A stretch of DNA of 64,000 nt from Micropterix aruncella (Eukaryota > Arthropoda > Insecta > Lepidoptera > Micropterigidae): contig CALYMY010000063.1 of assembly GCA_944548615.1 (NCBI GenBank), positions 124,001-188,000 on the forward strand, given 5' to 3'. Below the pieces are notes generated by a model. It was not told the origin of the DNA and made no database searches. It saw nothing but the letters and a program-made list of their open reading frames with translations. The position numbers and the translations under genes are program-made. Of the stretch, positions 37,006 to 50,726 are shown in pieces. Numbering within the stretch: position 1 is the stretch's first letter; every line of letters starts with the position of its first letter.

Positions 37006-38263
37006 GAACATAGAAATTGTTATGAATAAATGTCATTTATCGAAAAAGACCGTGATAGAGTAAATCAAACGCGTTACGGTGTTTGGGCAGAACGCAGGCC
37101 TTTGAAATCTCTACGAAATGGCATTTTCGAAATTTTGACATTTTGAAATTTTTTATATAAACTTTCATTTTGAACATAGAAATTGTTATGAAAAAATCAC
37201 ATTTTTCGAAATAAATCGAGATAGAGTAAACCTACCGCGTTGCGGTCTTTGGCGAGATCGACACCCCGCTTAAGCTCTACAAAATGGCATTTTTGAAATT
37301 TTGATATTTTGAAAATTATTATATAAACTTTCATTTTGAACTTGGAAATTATTATGAAAAAATCACATTTTTCGAAATAAATCGAGATAGAGTAAACCTA
37401 ACGCGTTACGGTGTTCGGACAGAACGAAGGCCTTTGAAATCTCTACGAAATGGCATTTTCGAAATTTTGACATTTTGAATTTTTTTATATAAACTTTCAT
37501 TTTGAACATAGACATTGTTATGAAAAAATCACATTTTTCGAAATAAATTGGCTCCCGACGTTTGAGGGCTATTGCGCTAAAAGGCATCAATAGTCCTCCC
37601 TGTTTATTATTATCTAATAGAGTTTTGCTTTGCGCATCTAACGCTTCTTTTAATTTTCAAATCTGATTAATATTAACGGAATTATAGACGATTTAATATC
37701 TGTATAGGTATATTGATTTATCGATTTAACGGTTTTGTTTCCATAGTAACGAGCTCAGGCGGTGGCCCGACTCGCAATAGAATATTTATCGATTTAACGA
37801 TTTCTGTTTCTATGGTAACTTCAGCCCTCGTCATACTTGCGAAAGTTTATTTATCGATTTTACGATTTTTGTTTTCAATAGTAGCGATCCGAGCCAAGGG
37901 AGTTTAGTATTTTTCCCGCGGCTTCGTTTAATAAATTAAATATTATATTCTTTATTTTATCATATACACACAAGCGAGGTGTCAAAAGATAGGGTTTTAG
38001 AACGCTTTTCATTTCATTGCTTCTGCTTTTTATCTCGTCTTCTTCTTCTTCTATAATTACTTTTCAATACTATTTAATCTGTGCTTTTTCATTTTCATTT
38101 TCAGTGCCTTTGATCAACGAGAAGAGACAATATGGAGACCACAGAAATAGAAGTGCCGTTTCGGAATTTCGAAGAAATACCGGAACGAGCCAGAGATATT
38201 GCCCGCGAGGCGTTAAACGAATTAAAAGGAGTAAACAACCTACGGAAAGAGGTACGTGACAAG
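37006..38263 (+). repeat. L17: linker, 1,258 bp (-1)
   Basis: A at 37039 and a one-base deletion in a T run (gggagtttag, near 37903) are shared only with L19. C at 37095 is private. Open frame 38132-38302. Confidence 0.95.
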
Positions 38264-40063
38264 GACGAGGGAACTCCTCAACGGTCAACCGTAGAGACGT
38301 GAAATTTGGTATAGGCATTCCATTATGATGGCAATTACTAAGTTCCACCATGACATGGCTGCTGCACCCAGGGTTGGCTCCCGACGAGGGAACTTCTCAA
38401 CGGTCAACCGTAGAGACGTGAAATTTGGTATAGGCATTCCATTATGATGGCAATTACTAAGTTCCACTATGACATGGCTGCTGCACCCAGGGTTGGCTCC
38501 CGACGAGGGAACTCCTCAACGGTCAACCGTAGAGACGTGAAATTTGGTATAGGCATTCCATTATGATGGCAATTACTAAGTTCCACCATGACATGGCTGC
38601 TGCACCCAGGGTTGGCTCCCGACGAGGGAACTCCTCAACGGTCAACCGTAGAGACGTGAAATTTGGTATAGGCATTCCATTATGATGGCAATTACTAAGT
38701 TCCACCATGACATGGCTGCTGCACCCAGGGTTGGCTCCCGACGAGGGAACTCCTCAACGATCAACCGTAGAGACGTGAAATTTGGTATAGGCATTCCATT
38801 ATGATGGCAATTACTAAGTTCCACCATGACATGGCTGCTGCACCCAGGGTTGGCTCCCGACGAGGGAACTCCTCAACGGTCAACCGTAGAGACGTGAAAT
38901 TGGGTATAGGCATTCCATTATGACGGCAATTTCTAAGTTCCACCATGACATCGCTGCTGCACCCAGGGTTGGCTCCCGACGAGGGAACTCCTCAACGGTC
39001 AACCGTAGAGACGTGAAATTTGGTATAGGCATTCCATTATGATGGCAATTACTAAGTTCCACCATGACATGGCTGCTGCACCCAGGGTTGGCTCCCGACG
39101 AGGGAACTCCTCAACGGTCAACCGTAGAGACGTGAAATTTGGTATAGGCATTCCATTATGATGGCAATTACTAAGTTCCACCATGACATGGCTGCTGCAC
39201 CCAGGGTTGGCTCCCGACGAGGGAACTCCTCAACGATCAACCGTAGAGACGTGAAATTTGGTATAGGCATTCCATTATGATGGCAATTACTAAGTTCCAC
39301 CATGACATGGCTGCTGCACCCAGGGTTGGCTCCCGACGAGGGAACTCCTCAACGGTCAACCATAGAGACGTGAAATTTGGTATAGGCATTCCATTATGAC
39401 GGCAATTTCTAAGTTCCACCATGACATCGCTGCTGCACCCAGGGTTGGCTCCCGACGAGGGAACTCCTCAACGGTCAACCGTAGAGACGTGAAATTTGGT
39501 ATAGGCATTCCATTATGATGGCAATTACTAAGTTCCACTATGACATGGCTGCTGCACCCAGGGTTGGCTCCCGACGAGGGAACTCCTCAACGGTCAACCG
39601 TAGAGACGTGAAATTTGGTATAGGCATTCCATTATGATGGCAATTACTAAGTTCCACCATGACATGGCTGCTGCACCCAGGGTTGGCTCCCGACGAGGGA
39701 ACTCCTCAACGGTCAACCGTAGAGACGTGAAATTTGGTATAGGCATTCCATTATGACGGCAATTTCTAAGTTCCACCATGACATCGCTGCTGCACCCAGG
39801 GTTGGCTCCCGACGAGGGAACTCCTCAACGGTCAACCGTAGAGACGTGAAATTTGGTATAGGCATTCCATTATGATGGCAATTACTAAGTTCCACCATGA
39901 CATGGCTGCTGCACCCAGGGTTGGCTCCCGACGAGGGAACTCCTCAACGGTCAACCGTAGAGACGTGAAATTTGGTATAGGCATTCCATTATGATGGCAA
40001 TTACTAAGTTCCACCATGACATGGCTGCTGCACCCAGGGTTGGCTCCCGACGAGGGAACTCCT
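38264..40063 (+). repeat. A18: 119-bp monomer array, 15 monomers + 15 bp
   Basis: The order is C-B'-C-C-E-F-C-C-E-F-H-C-F-C-C. B' has cttctcaacgg (only one of the two front B changes). H has the C front half and the B mark ccactatg. The two inner F monomers carry private marks (G at 38902; A at 39362). The array reads as several fused array pieces. Confidence 0.94.
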
Positions 40064-40990
40064 GAACATAGAAATTGTTATGAATAAATGTCATTTTTCG
40101 AAAAAGACCGTGATAGAGTAAATCAAACGCGTTACGGTGTTTGGGCAGAACGAAGGCCTTTGAAATCTCTACGAAATGGCATTTTCGAAATTTTGACATT
40201 TTGAATTTTTTTATATAAACTTTCATTTTGAACATAGACATTGTTATGAAAAAATCACATTTTTCGAAATAAATTGGCTCCCGACGTTTGAGGGCTATTG
40301 CGCTAAAAGGCATCAATAGTCCTCCCTGTTTATTATTATCTAATAGAGTTTTGCTTTGCGCATCTAACGCTTCTTTTAATTTTCAAATCTGATTAATATT
40401 AACGGAATTATAGACGATTTAATATCTGTATAGGTATATTGATTTATCGATTTAACGGTTTTGTTTCCATAGTAACGAGCTCAGGCGGTGGCCCGACTCG
40501 CAATAGAATATTTATCGATTTAACGATTTCTGTTTCTATGGTAACTTCAGCCCTCGTCATACTTGCGAAAGTTTATTTATCGATTTTACGATTTTTGTTT
40601 TCAATAGTAGCGATCCGAGCCAAGGGAGTTTTAGTATTTTTCCCGCGGCTTCGTTTAATAAATTAAATATTATATTCTTTATTTTATCATATACACACAA
40701 GCGAGGTGTCAAAAGATAGGGTTTTAGAACGCTTTTCATTTCATTGCTTCTGCTTTTTATCTCGTCTTCTTCTTCTTCTATAATTACTTTTCAATACTAT
40801 TTAATCTGTGCTTTTTCATTTTCATTTTCAGTGCCTTTGATCAACGAGAAGAGACAATATGGAGACCACAGAAATAGAAGTGCCGTTTCGGAATTTCGAA
40901 GAAATACCGGAACGAGCCAGAGATATTGCCCGCGAGGCGTTAAACGAATTAAAAGGAGTAAACAACCTACGGAAAGAGGTACGTGACAAG
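40064..40990 (+). repeat. L18: linker, 927 bp, 332-bp internal deletion
   Basis: Exactly two 166-bp units are missing. The remaining copy starts as copy 1 (gaataaatgtc) and finishes as copy 3 (gaatttttttatat), so the exchange happened in the near-identical ~60 bp shared by copies 1 and 3. The 704-bp block is intact; open frame 40859-41029. Confidence 0.95.
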
Positions 40991-41957
40991 GACGAGGGAA
41001 CTCCTCAACGGTCAACCGTAGAGACGTGAAATTTGGTATAGGCATTCCATTATGATGGCAATTACTAAGTTCCACCATGACATGGCTGCTGCACCCAGGG
41101 TTGGCTCCCGACGAGGGAACTTCTCAATGGTCAACCGTAGAGACGTGAAATTTGGTATAGGCATTCCATTATGATGGCAATTACTAAGTTCCACTATGAC
41201 ATGGCTGCTGCACCCAGGGTTGGCTCCCGACGAGGGAACTCCTCAACGGTCAACCGTAGAGACGTGAAATTTGGTATAGGCATTCCATTATGATGGCAAT
41301 TACTAAGTTCCACCATGACATGGCTGCTGCACCCAGGGTTGGCTCCCGACGAGGGAACTCCTCAACGGTCAACCGTAGAGACGTGAAATTTGGTATAGGC
41401 ATTCCAATATGATGGCAATTACTAAGTTCCACCATGACATGGCTGCTGCACCCAGGGTTGGCTCCCGACGAGGGAACTCCTCAACGATCAACCGTAGAGA
41501 CGTGAAATTTGGTATAGGCATTCCATTATGATGGCAATTACTAAGTTCCACCATGACATGGCTGCTGCACCCAGGGTTGGCTCCCGACGAGGGAACTCCT
41601 CAACGGTCAACCGTAGAGACGTGAAATTTGGTATAGGCATTCCATTATGACGGCAATTTCTAAGTTCCACCATGACATCGCTGCTGCACCCAGGGTTGGC
41701 TCCCGACGAGGGAACTCCTCAACGGTCAACCGTAGAGACGTGAAATTTGGTATAGGCATTCCATTATGATGGCAATTACTAAGTTCCACCATGACATGGC
41801 TGCTGCACCCAGGGTTGGCTCCCGACGAGGGAACTCCTCAACGGTCAACCGTAGAGACGTGAAATTTGGTATAGGCATTCCATTATGATGGCAATTACTA
41901 AGTTCCACCATGACATGGCTGCTGCACCCAGGGTTGGCTCCCGACGAGGGAACTCCT
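40991..41957 (+). repeat. A19: 119-bp monomer array, 8 monomers + 15 bp
   Basis: Copy of A17 (ccaatatg, A at 41407), 4,952 bp downstream. Confidence 0.96.
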
Positions 41958-43215
41958 GAACATAGAAATTGTTATGAATAAATGTCATTTATCGAAAAAG
42001 ACCGTGATAGAGTAAATCAAACGCGTTACGGTGTTTGGGCAGAACGAAGGCCTTTGAAATCTCTACGAAATGGCATTTTCGAAATTTTGACATTTTGAAA
42101 TTTTTTATATAAACTTTCATTTTGAACATAGAAATTGTTATGAAAAAATCACATTTTTCGAAATAAATCGAGATAGAGTAAACCTACCGCGTTGCGGTCT
42201 TTGGCGAGATCGACACCCCGCTTAAGCTCTACAAAATGGCATTTTTGAAATTTTGATATTTTGAAAATTATTATATAAACTTTCATTTTGAACTTGGAAA
42301 TTATTATGAAAAAATCACATTTTTCGAAATAAATCGAGATAGAGTAAACCTAACGCGTTACGGTGTTTGGACAGAACGAAGGCCTTTGAAATCTCTACGA
42401 AATGGCATTTTCGAAATTTTGACATTTTGAATTTTTTTATATAAACTTTCATTTTGAACATAGACATTGTTATGAAAAAATCACATTTTTCGAAATAAAT
42501 TGGCTCCCGACGTTTGAGGGCTATTGCGCTAAAAGGCATCAATAGTCCTCCCTGTTTATTATTATCTAATAGAGTTTTGCTTTGCGCATCTAACGCTTCT
42601 TTTAATTTTCAAATCTGATTAATATTAACGGAATTATAGACGATTTAATATCTGTATAGGTATATTGATTTATCGATTTAACGGTTTTGTTTCCATAGTA
42701 ACGAGCTCAGGCGGTGGCCCGACTCGCAATAGAATATTTATCGATTTAACGATTTCTGTTTCTATGGTAACTTCAGCCCTCGTCATACTTGCGAAAGTTT
42801 ATTTATCGATTTTACGATTTTTGTTTTCAATAGTAGCGATCCGAGCCAAGGGAGTTTAGTATTTTTCCCGCGGCTTCGTTTAATAAATTAAATATTATAT
42901 TCTTTATTTTATCATATACACACAAGCGAGGTGTCAAAAGATAGGGTTTTAGAACGCTTTTCATTTCATTGCTTCTGCTTTTTATCTCGTCTTCTTCTTC
43001 TTCTATAATTACTTTTCAATACTATTTAATCTGTGCTTTTTCATTTTCATTTTCAGTGCCTTTGATCAACGAGAAGAGACAATATGGAGACCACAGAAAT
43101 AGAAGTGCCGTTTCGGAATTTCGAAGAAATACCGGAACGAGCCAGAGATATTGCCCGCGAGGCGTTAAACGAATTAAAAGGAGTAAACAACCTACGGAAA
43201 GAGGTACGTGACAAG
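41958..43215 (+). repeat. L19: linker, 1,258 bp (-1)
   Basis: Copy of L17 (A at 41991; one-base deletion near 42856). T at 42367 is private. Open frame 43084-43254. Confidence 0.95.
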
Positions 43216-45015
43216 GACGAGGGAACTCCTCAACGGTCAACCGTAGAGACGTGAAATTTGGTATAGGCATTCCATTATGATGGCAATTACTAAGTTCCAC
43301 CATGACATGGCTGCTGCACCCAGGGTTGGCTCCCGACGAGGGAACTTCTCAACGGTCAACCGTAGAGACGTGAAATTTGGTATAGGCATTCCATTATGAT
43401 GGCAATTACTAAGTTCCACTATGACATGGCTGCTGCACCCAGGGTTGGCTCCCGACGAGGGAACTCCTCAACGGTCAACCGTAGAGACGTGAAATTTGGT
43501 ATAGGCATTCCATTATGATGGCAATTACTAAGTTCCACCATGACATGGCTGCTGCACCCAGGGTTGGCTCCCGACGAGGGAACTCCTCAACGGTCAACCG
43601 TAGAGACGTGAAATTTGGTATAGGCATTCCATTATGATGGCAATTACTAAGTTCCACCATGACATGGCTGCTGCACCCAGGGTTGGCTCCCGACGAGGGA
43701 ACTCCTCAACGATCAACCGTAGAGACGTGAAATTTGGTATAGGCATTCCATTATGATGGCAATTACTAAGTTCCACCATGACATGGCTGCTGCACCCAGG
43801 GTTGGCTCCCGACGAGGGAACTCCTCAACGGTCAACCGTAGAGACGTGAAATTGGGTATAGGCATTCCATTATGACGGCAATTTCTAAGTTCCACCATGA
43901 CATCGCTGCTGCACCCAGGGTTGGCTCCCGACGAGGGAACTCCTCAACGGTCAACCGTAGAGACGTGAAATTTGGTATAGGCATTCCATTATGATGGCAA
44001 TTACTAAGTTCCACCATGACATGGCTGCTGCACCCAGGGTTGGCTCCCGACGAGGGAACTCCTCAACGGTCAACCGTAGAGACGTGAAATTTGGTATAGG
44101 CATTCCATTATGATGGCAATTACTAAGTTCCACCATGACATGGCTGCAGCACCCAGGGTTGGCTCCCGACGAGGGAACTCCTCAACGATCAACCGTAGAG
44201 ACGTGAAATTTGGTATAGGCATTCCATTATGATGGCAATTACTAAGTTCCACCATGACATGGCTGCTGCACCCAGGGTTGGCTCCCGACGAGGGAACTCC
44301 TCAACGGTCAACCATAGAGACGTGAAATTTGGTATAGGCATTCCATTATGACGGCAATTTCTAAGTTCCACCATGACATCGCTGCTGCACCCAGGGTTGG
44401 CTCCCGACGAGGGAACTCCTCAACGGTCAACCGTAGAGACGTGAAATTTGGTATAGGCATTCCATTATGATGGCAATTACTAAGTTCCACTATGACATGG
44501 CTGCTGCACCCAGGGTTGGCTCCCGACGAGGGAACTCCTCAACGGTCAACCGTAGAGACGTGAAATTTGGTATAGGCATTCCATTATGATGGCAATTACT
44601 AAGTTCCACCATGACATGGCTGCTGCACCCAGGGTTGGCTCCCGACGAGGGAACTCCTCAACGGTCAACCGTAGAGACGTGAAATTTGGTATAGGCATTC
44701 CATTATGACGGCAATTTCTAAGTTCCACCATGACATCGCTGCTGCACCCAGGGTTGGCTCCCGACGAGGGAACTCCTCAACGGTCAACCGTAGAGACGTG
44801 AAATTTGGTATAGGCATTCCATTATGATGGCAATTACTAAGTTCCACCATGACATGGCTGCTGCACCCAGGGTTGGCTCCCGACGAGGGAACTCCTCAAC
44901 GGTCAACCGTAGAGACGTGAAATTTGGTATAGGCATTCCATTATGATGGCAATTACTAAGTTCCACCATGACATGGCTGCTGCACCCAGGGTTGGCTCCC
45001 GACGAGGGAACTCCT
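43216..45015 (+). repeat. A20: 119-bp monomer array, 15 monomers + 15 bp
   Basis: Same 15-monomer order and marks as A18 (G at 43854; A at 44314). A at 44147 (gctgcagc) is private. Confidence 0.94.
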
Positions 45016-46274
45016 GAACATAGAAATTGTTATGAATAAATGTCATTTTTCGAAAAAGACCGTGATAGAGTAAATCAAACGCGTTACGGTGTTTGGGCAG
45101 AACGAAGGCCTTTGAAATCTCTACGAAATGGCATTTTCGAAATTTTGACATTTTGAAATTTTTTATATAAACTTTCATTTTGAACATAGAAATTGTTATG
45201 AAAAAATCACATTTTTCGAAATAAATCGAGATAGAGTAAACCTACCGCGTTGCGGTCTTTGGCGAGATCGACACCCCGCTTAAGCTCTACAAAATGGCAT
45301 TTTTGAAATTTTGATATTTTGAAAATTATTATATAAACTTTCATTTTGAACTTGGAAATTATTATGAAAAAATCACATTTTTCGAAATAAATCGAGATAG
45401 AGTAAACCTAACGCGTTACGGTGTTCGGACAGAACGAAGGCCTTTGAAATCTCTACGAAATGGCATTTTCGAAATTTTGACATTTTGAATTTTTTTATAT
45501 AAACTTTCATTTTGAACATAGACATTGTTATGAAAAAATCACATTTTTCGAAATAAATTGGCTCCCGACGTTTGAGGGCTATTGCGCTAAAAGGCATCAA
45601 TAGTCCTCCCTGTTTATTATTATCTAATAGAGTTTTGCTTTGCGCATCTAACGCTTCTTTTAATTTTCAAATCTGATTAATATTAACGGAATTATAGACG
45701 ATTTAATATCTGTATAGGTATATTGATTTATCGATTTAACGGTTTTGTTTCCATAGTAACGAGCTCAGGCGGTGGCCCGACTCGCAATAGAATATTTATC
45801 GATTTAACGATTTCTGTTTCTATGGTAACTTCAGCCCTCGTCATACTTGCGAAAGTTTATTTATCGATTCTACGATTTTTGTTTTCAATAGTAGCGATCC
45901 GAGCCAAGGGAGTTTTAGTATTTTTCCCGCGGCTTCGTTTAATAAATTAAATATTATATTCTTTATTTTATCATATACACACAAGCGAGGTGTCAAAAGA
46001 TAGGGTTTTAGAACGCTTTTCATTTCATTGCTTCTGCTTTTTATCTCGTCTTCTTCTTCTTCTATAATTACTTTTCAATACTATTTAATCTGTGCTTTTT
46101 CATTTTCATTTTCAGTGCCTTTGATCAACGAGAAGAGACAATATGGAGACCACAGAAATAAAAGTGCCGTTTCGGAATTTCGAAGAAATACCGGAACGAG
46201 CCAGAGATATTGCCCGCGAGGCGTTAAACGAATTAAAAGGAGTAAACAACCTACGGAAAGAGGTACGTGACAAG
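45016..46274 (+). repeat. L20: linker, 1,259 bp
   Basis: C at 45870 and A at 46161 are shared with L21, L22 and L23. The second changes Glu7 to Lys in the open frame 46143-46313. It has the full 166-bp block, unlike its positional partner L18. Confidence 0.95.
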
Positions 46275-47241
46275 GACGAGGGAACTCCTCAACGGTCAAC
46301 CGTAGAGACGTGAAATTTGGTATAGGCATTCCATTATGATGGCAATTACTAAGTTCCACCATGACATGGCTGCTGCACCCAGGGTTGGCTCCCGACGAGG
46401 GAACTTCTCAATGGTCAACCGTAGAGACGTGAAATTTGGTATAGGCATTCCATTATGATGGCAATTACTAAGTTCCACTATGACATGGCTGCTGCACCCA
46501 GGGTTGGCTCCCGACGAGGGAACTCCTCAACGGTCAACCGTAGAGACGTGAAATTTGGTATAGGCATTCCATTATGATGGCAATTACTAAGTTCCACCAT
46601 GACATGGCTGCTGCACCCAGGGTTGGCTCCCGACGAGGGAACTCCTCAACGGTCAACCGTAGAGACGTGAAATTTGGTATAGGCATTCCATTATGATGGC
46701 AATTACTAAGTTCCACCATGACATGGCTGCTGCACCCAGGGTTGGCTCCCGACGAGGGAACTCCTCAACGATCAACCGTAGAGACGTGAAATTTGGTATA
46801 GGCATTCCATTATGATGGCAATTACTAAGTTCCACCATGACATGGCTGCTGCACCCAGGGTTGGCTCCCGACGAGGGAACTCCTCAACGGTCAACCGTAG
46901 AGACGTGAAATTTGGTATAGGCATTCCATTATGACGGCAATTTCTAAGTTCCACCATGACATCGCTGCTGCACCCAGGGTTGGCTCCCGACGAGGGAACT
47001 CCTCAACGGTCAACCGTAGAGACGTGAAATTTGGTATAGGCATTCCATTATGATGGCAATTACTAAGTTCCACCATGACATGGCTGCTGCACCCAGGGTT
47101 GGCTCCCGACGAGGGAACTCCTCAACGGTCAACCGTAGAGACGTGAAATTTGGTATATGCATTCCATTATGATGGCAATTACTAAGTTCCACCATGACAT
47201 GGCTGCTGCACCCAGGGTTGGCTCCCGACGAGGGAACTCCT
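46275..47241 (+). repeat. A21: 119-bp monomer array, 8 monomers + 15 bp
   Basis: Standard order. The last monomer has tatatgc (T at 47158), shared with A22, A23 and A24. Confidence 0.96.
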
Positions 47242-48500
47242 GAACATAGAAATTGTTATGAATAAATGTCATTTTTCGAAAAAGACCGTGATAGAGTAAA
47301 TCAAACGCGTTACGGTGTTTGGGCAGAACGAAGGCCTTTGAAATCTCTACGAAATGGCATTTTCGAAATTTTGACATTTTGAAATTTTTTATATAAACTT
47401 TCATTTTGAACATAGAAATTGTTATGAAAAAATCACATTTTTCGAAATAAATCGAGATAGAGTAAACCTACCGCGTTGCGGTCTTTGGCGAGATCGACAC
47501 CCCGCTTAAGCTCTACAAAATGGCATTTTTGAAATTTTGATATTTTGAAAATTATTATATAAACTTTCATTTTGAACTTGGAAATTATTATGAAAAAATC
47601 ACATTTTTCGAAATAAATCGAGATAGAGTAAACCTAACGCGTTACGGTGTTCGGACAGAACGAAGGCCTTTGAAATCTCTACGAAATGGCATTTTCGAAA
47701 TTTTGACATTTTGAATTTTTTTATATAAACTTTCATTTTGAACATAGACATTGTTATGAAAAAATCACATTTTTCGAAATAAATTGGCTCCCGACGTTTG
47801 AGGGCTATTGCGCTAAAAGGCATCAATAGTCCTCCCTGTTTATTATTATCTAATAGAGTTTTGCTTTGCGCATCTAACGCTTCTTTTAATTTTCAAATCT
47901 GATTAATATTAACGGAATTATAGACGATTTAATATCTGTATAGGTATATTGATTTATCGATTTAACGGTTTTGTTTCCATAGTAACGAGCTCAGGCGGTG
48001 GCCCGACTCGCAATAGAATATTTATCGATTTAACGATTTCTGTTTCTATGGTAACTTCAGCCCTCGTCATACTTGCGAAAGTTTATTTATCGATTCTACG
48101 ATTTTTGTTTTCAATAGTAGCGATCCGAGCCAAGGGAGTTTTAGTATTTTTCCCGCGGCTTCGTTTAATAAATTAAATATTATATTCTTTATTTTATCAT
48201 ATACACACAAGCGAGGTGTCAAAAGATAGGGTTTTAGAACGCTTTTCATTTCATTGCTTCTGCTTTTTATCTCGTCTTCTTCTTCTTCTATAATTACTTT
48301 TCAATACTATTTAATCTGTGCTTTTTCATTTTCATTTTCAGTGCCTTTGATCAACGAGAAGAGACAATATGGAGACCACAGAAATAAAAGTGCCGTTTCG
48401 GAATTTCGAAGAAATACCGGAACGAGCCAGAGATATTGCCCGCGAGGCGTTAAACGAATTAAAAGGAGTAAACAACCTACGGAAAGAGGTACGTGACAAG
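47242..48500 (+). repeat. L21: linker, 1,259 bp
   Basis: C at 48096 and A at 48387 (Glu7Lys). Open frame 48369-48539. Confidence 0.95.
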
Positions 48501-49467
48501 GACGAGGGAACTCCTCAACGGTCAACCGTAGAGACGTGAAATTTGGTATAGGCATTCCATTATGATGGCAATTACTAAGTTCCACCATGACATGGCTGCT
48601 GCACCCAGGGTTGGCTCCCGACGAGGGAACTTCTCAATGGTCAACCGTAGAGACGTGAAATTTGGTATAGGCATTCCATTATGATGGCAATTACTAAGTT
48701 CCACTATGACATGGCTGCTGCACCCAGGGTTGGCTCCCGACGAGGGAACTCCTCAACGGTCAACCGTAGAGACGTGAAATTTGGTATAGGCATTCCATTA
48801 TGATGGCAATTACTAAGTTCCACCATGACATGGCTGCTGCACCCAGGGTTGGCTCCCGACGAGGGAACTCCTCAACGGTCAACCGTAGAGACGTGAAATT
48901 TGGTATAGGCATTCCATTATGATGGCAATTACTAAGTTCCACCATGACATGGCTGCTGCACCCAGGGTTGGCTCCCGACGAGGGAACTCCTCAACGATCA
49001 ACCGTAGAGACGTGAAATTTGGTATAGGCATTCCATTATGATGGCAATTACTAAGTTCCACCATGACATGGCTGCTGCACCCAGGGTTGGCTCCCGACGA
49101 GGGAACTCCTCAACGGTCAACCGTAGAGACGTGAAATTTGGTATAGGCATTCCATTATGACGGCAATTTCTAAGTTCCACCATGACATCGCTGCTGCACC
49201 CAGGGTTGGCTCCCGACGAGGGAACTCCTCAACGGTCAACCGTAGAGACGTGAAATTTGGTATAGGCATTCCATTATGATGGCAATTACTAAGTTCCACC
49301 ATGACATGGCTGCTGCACCCAGGGTTGGCTCCCGACGAGGGAACTCCTCAACGGTCAACCGTAGAGACGTGAAATTTGGTATATGCATTCCATTATGATG
49401 GCAATTACTAAGTTCCACCATGACATGGCTGCTGCACCCAGGGTTGGCTCCCGACGAGGGAACTCCT
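48501..49467 (+). repeat. A22: 119-bp monomer array, 8 monomers + 15 bp
   Basis: Copy of A21 (T at 49384), one standard unit downstream. Confidence 0.96.
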
Positions 49468-50726
49468 GAACATAGAAATTGTTATGAATAAATGTCATTT
49501 TTCGAAAAAGACCGTGATAGAGTAAATCAAACGCGTTACGGTGTTTGGGCAGAACGAAGGCCTTTGAAATCTCTACGAAATGGCATTTTCGAAATTTTGA
49601 CATTTTGAAATTTTTTATATAAACTTTCATTTTGAACATAGAAATTGTTATGAAAAAATCACATTTTTCGAAATAAATCGAGATAGAGTAAACCTACCGC
49701 GTTGCGGTCTTTGGCGAGATCGACACCCCGCTTAAGCTCTACAAAATGGCATTTTTGAAATTTTGATATTTTGAAAATTATTATATAAACTTTCATTTTG
49801 AACTTGGAAATTATTATGAAAAAATCACATTTTTCGAAATAAATCGAGATAGAGTAAACCTAACGCGTTACGGTGTTCGGACAGAACGAAGGCCTTTGAA
49901 ATCTCTACGAAATGGCATTTTCGAAATTTTGACATTTTGAATTTTTTTATATAAACTTTCATTTTGAACATAGACATTGTTATGAAAAAATCACATTTTT
50001 CGAAATAAATTGGCTCCCGACGTTTGAGGGCTATTGCGCTAAAAGGCATCAATAGTCCTCCCTGTTTATTATTATCTAATAGAGTTTTGCTTTGCGCATC
50101 TAACGCTTCTTTTAATTTTCAAATCTGATTAATATTAACGGAATTATAGACGATTTAATATCTGTATAGGTATATTGATTTATCGATTTAACGGTTTTGT
50201 TTCCATAGTAACGAGCTCAGGCGGTGGCCCGACTCGCAATAGAATATTTATCGATTTAACGATTTCTGTTTCTATGGTAACTTCAGCCCTCGTCATACTT
50301 GCGAAAGTTTATTTATCGATTCTACGATTTTTGTTTTCAATAGTAGCGATCCGAGCCAAGGGAGTTTTAGTATTTTTCCCGCGGCTTCGTTTAATAAATT
50401 AAATATTATATTCTTTATTTTATCATATACACACAAGCGAGGTGTCAAAAGATAGGGTTTTAGAACGCTTTTCATTTCATTGCTTCTGCTTTTTATCTCG
50501 TCTTCTTCTTCTTCTATAATTACTTTTCAATACTATTTAATCTGTGCTTTTTCATTTTCATTTTCAGTGCCTTTGATCAACGAGAAGAGACAATATGGAG
50601 ACCACAGAAATAAAAGTGCCGTTTCGGAATTTCGAAGAAATACCGGAACGAGCCAGAGATATTGCCCGCGAGGCGTTAAACGAATTAAAAGGAGTAAACA
50701 ACCTACGGAAAGAGGTACGTGACAAG
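49468..50726 (+). repeat. L22: linker, 1,259 bp
   Basis: C at 50322 and A at 50613 (Glu7Lys). Open frame 50595-50765. Confidence 0.95.
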
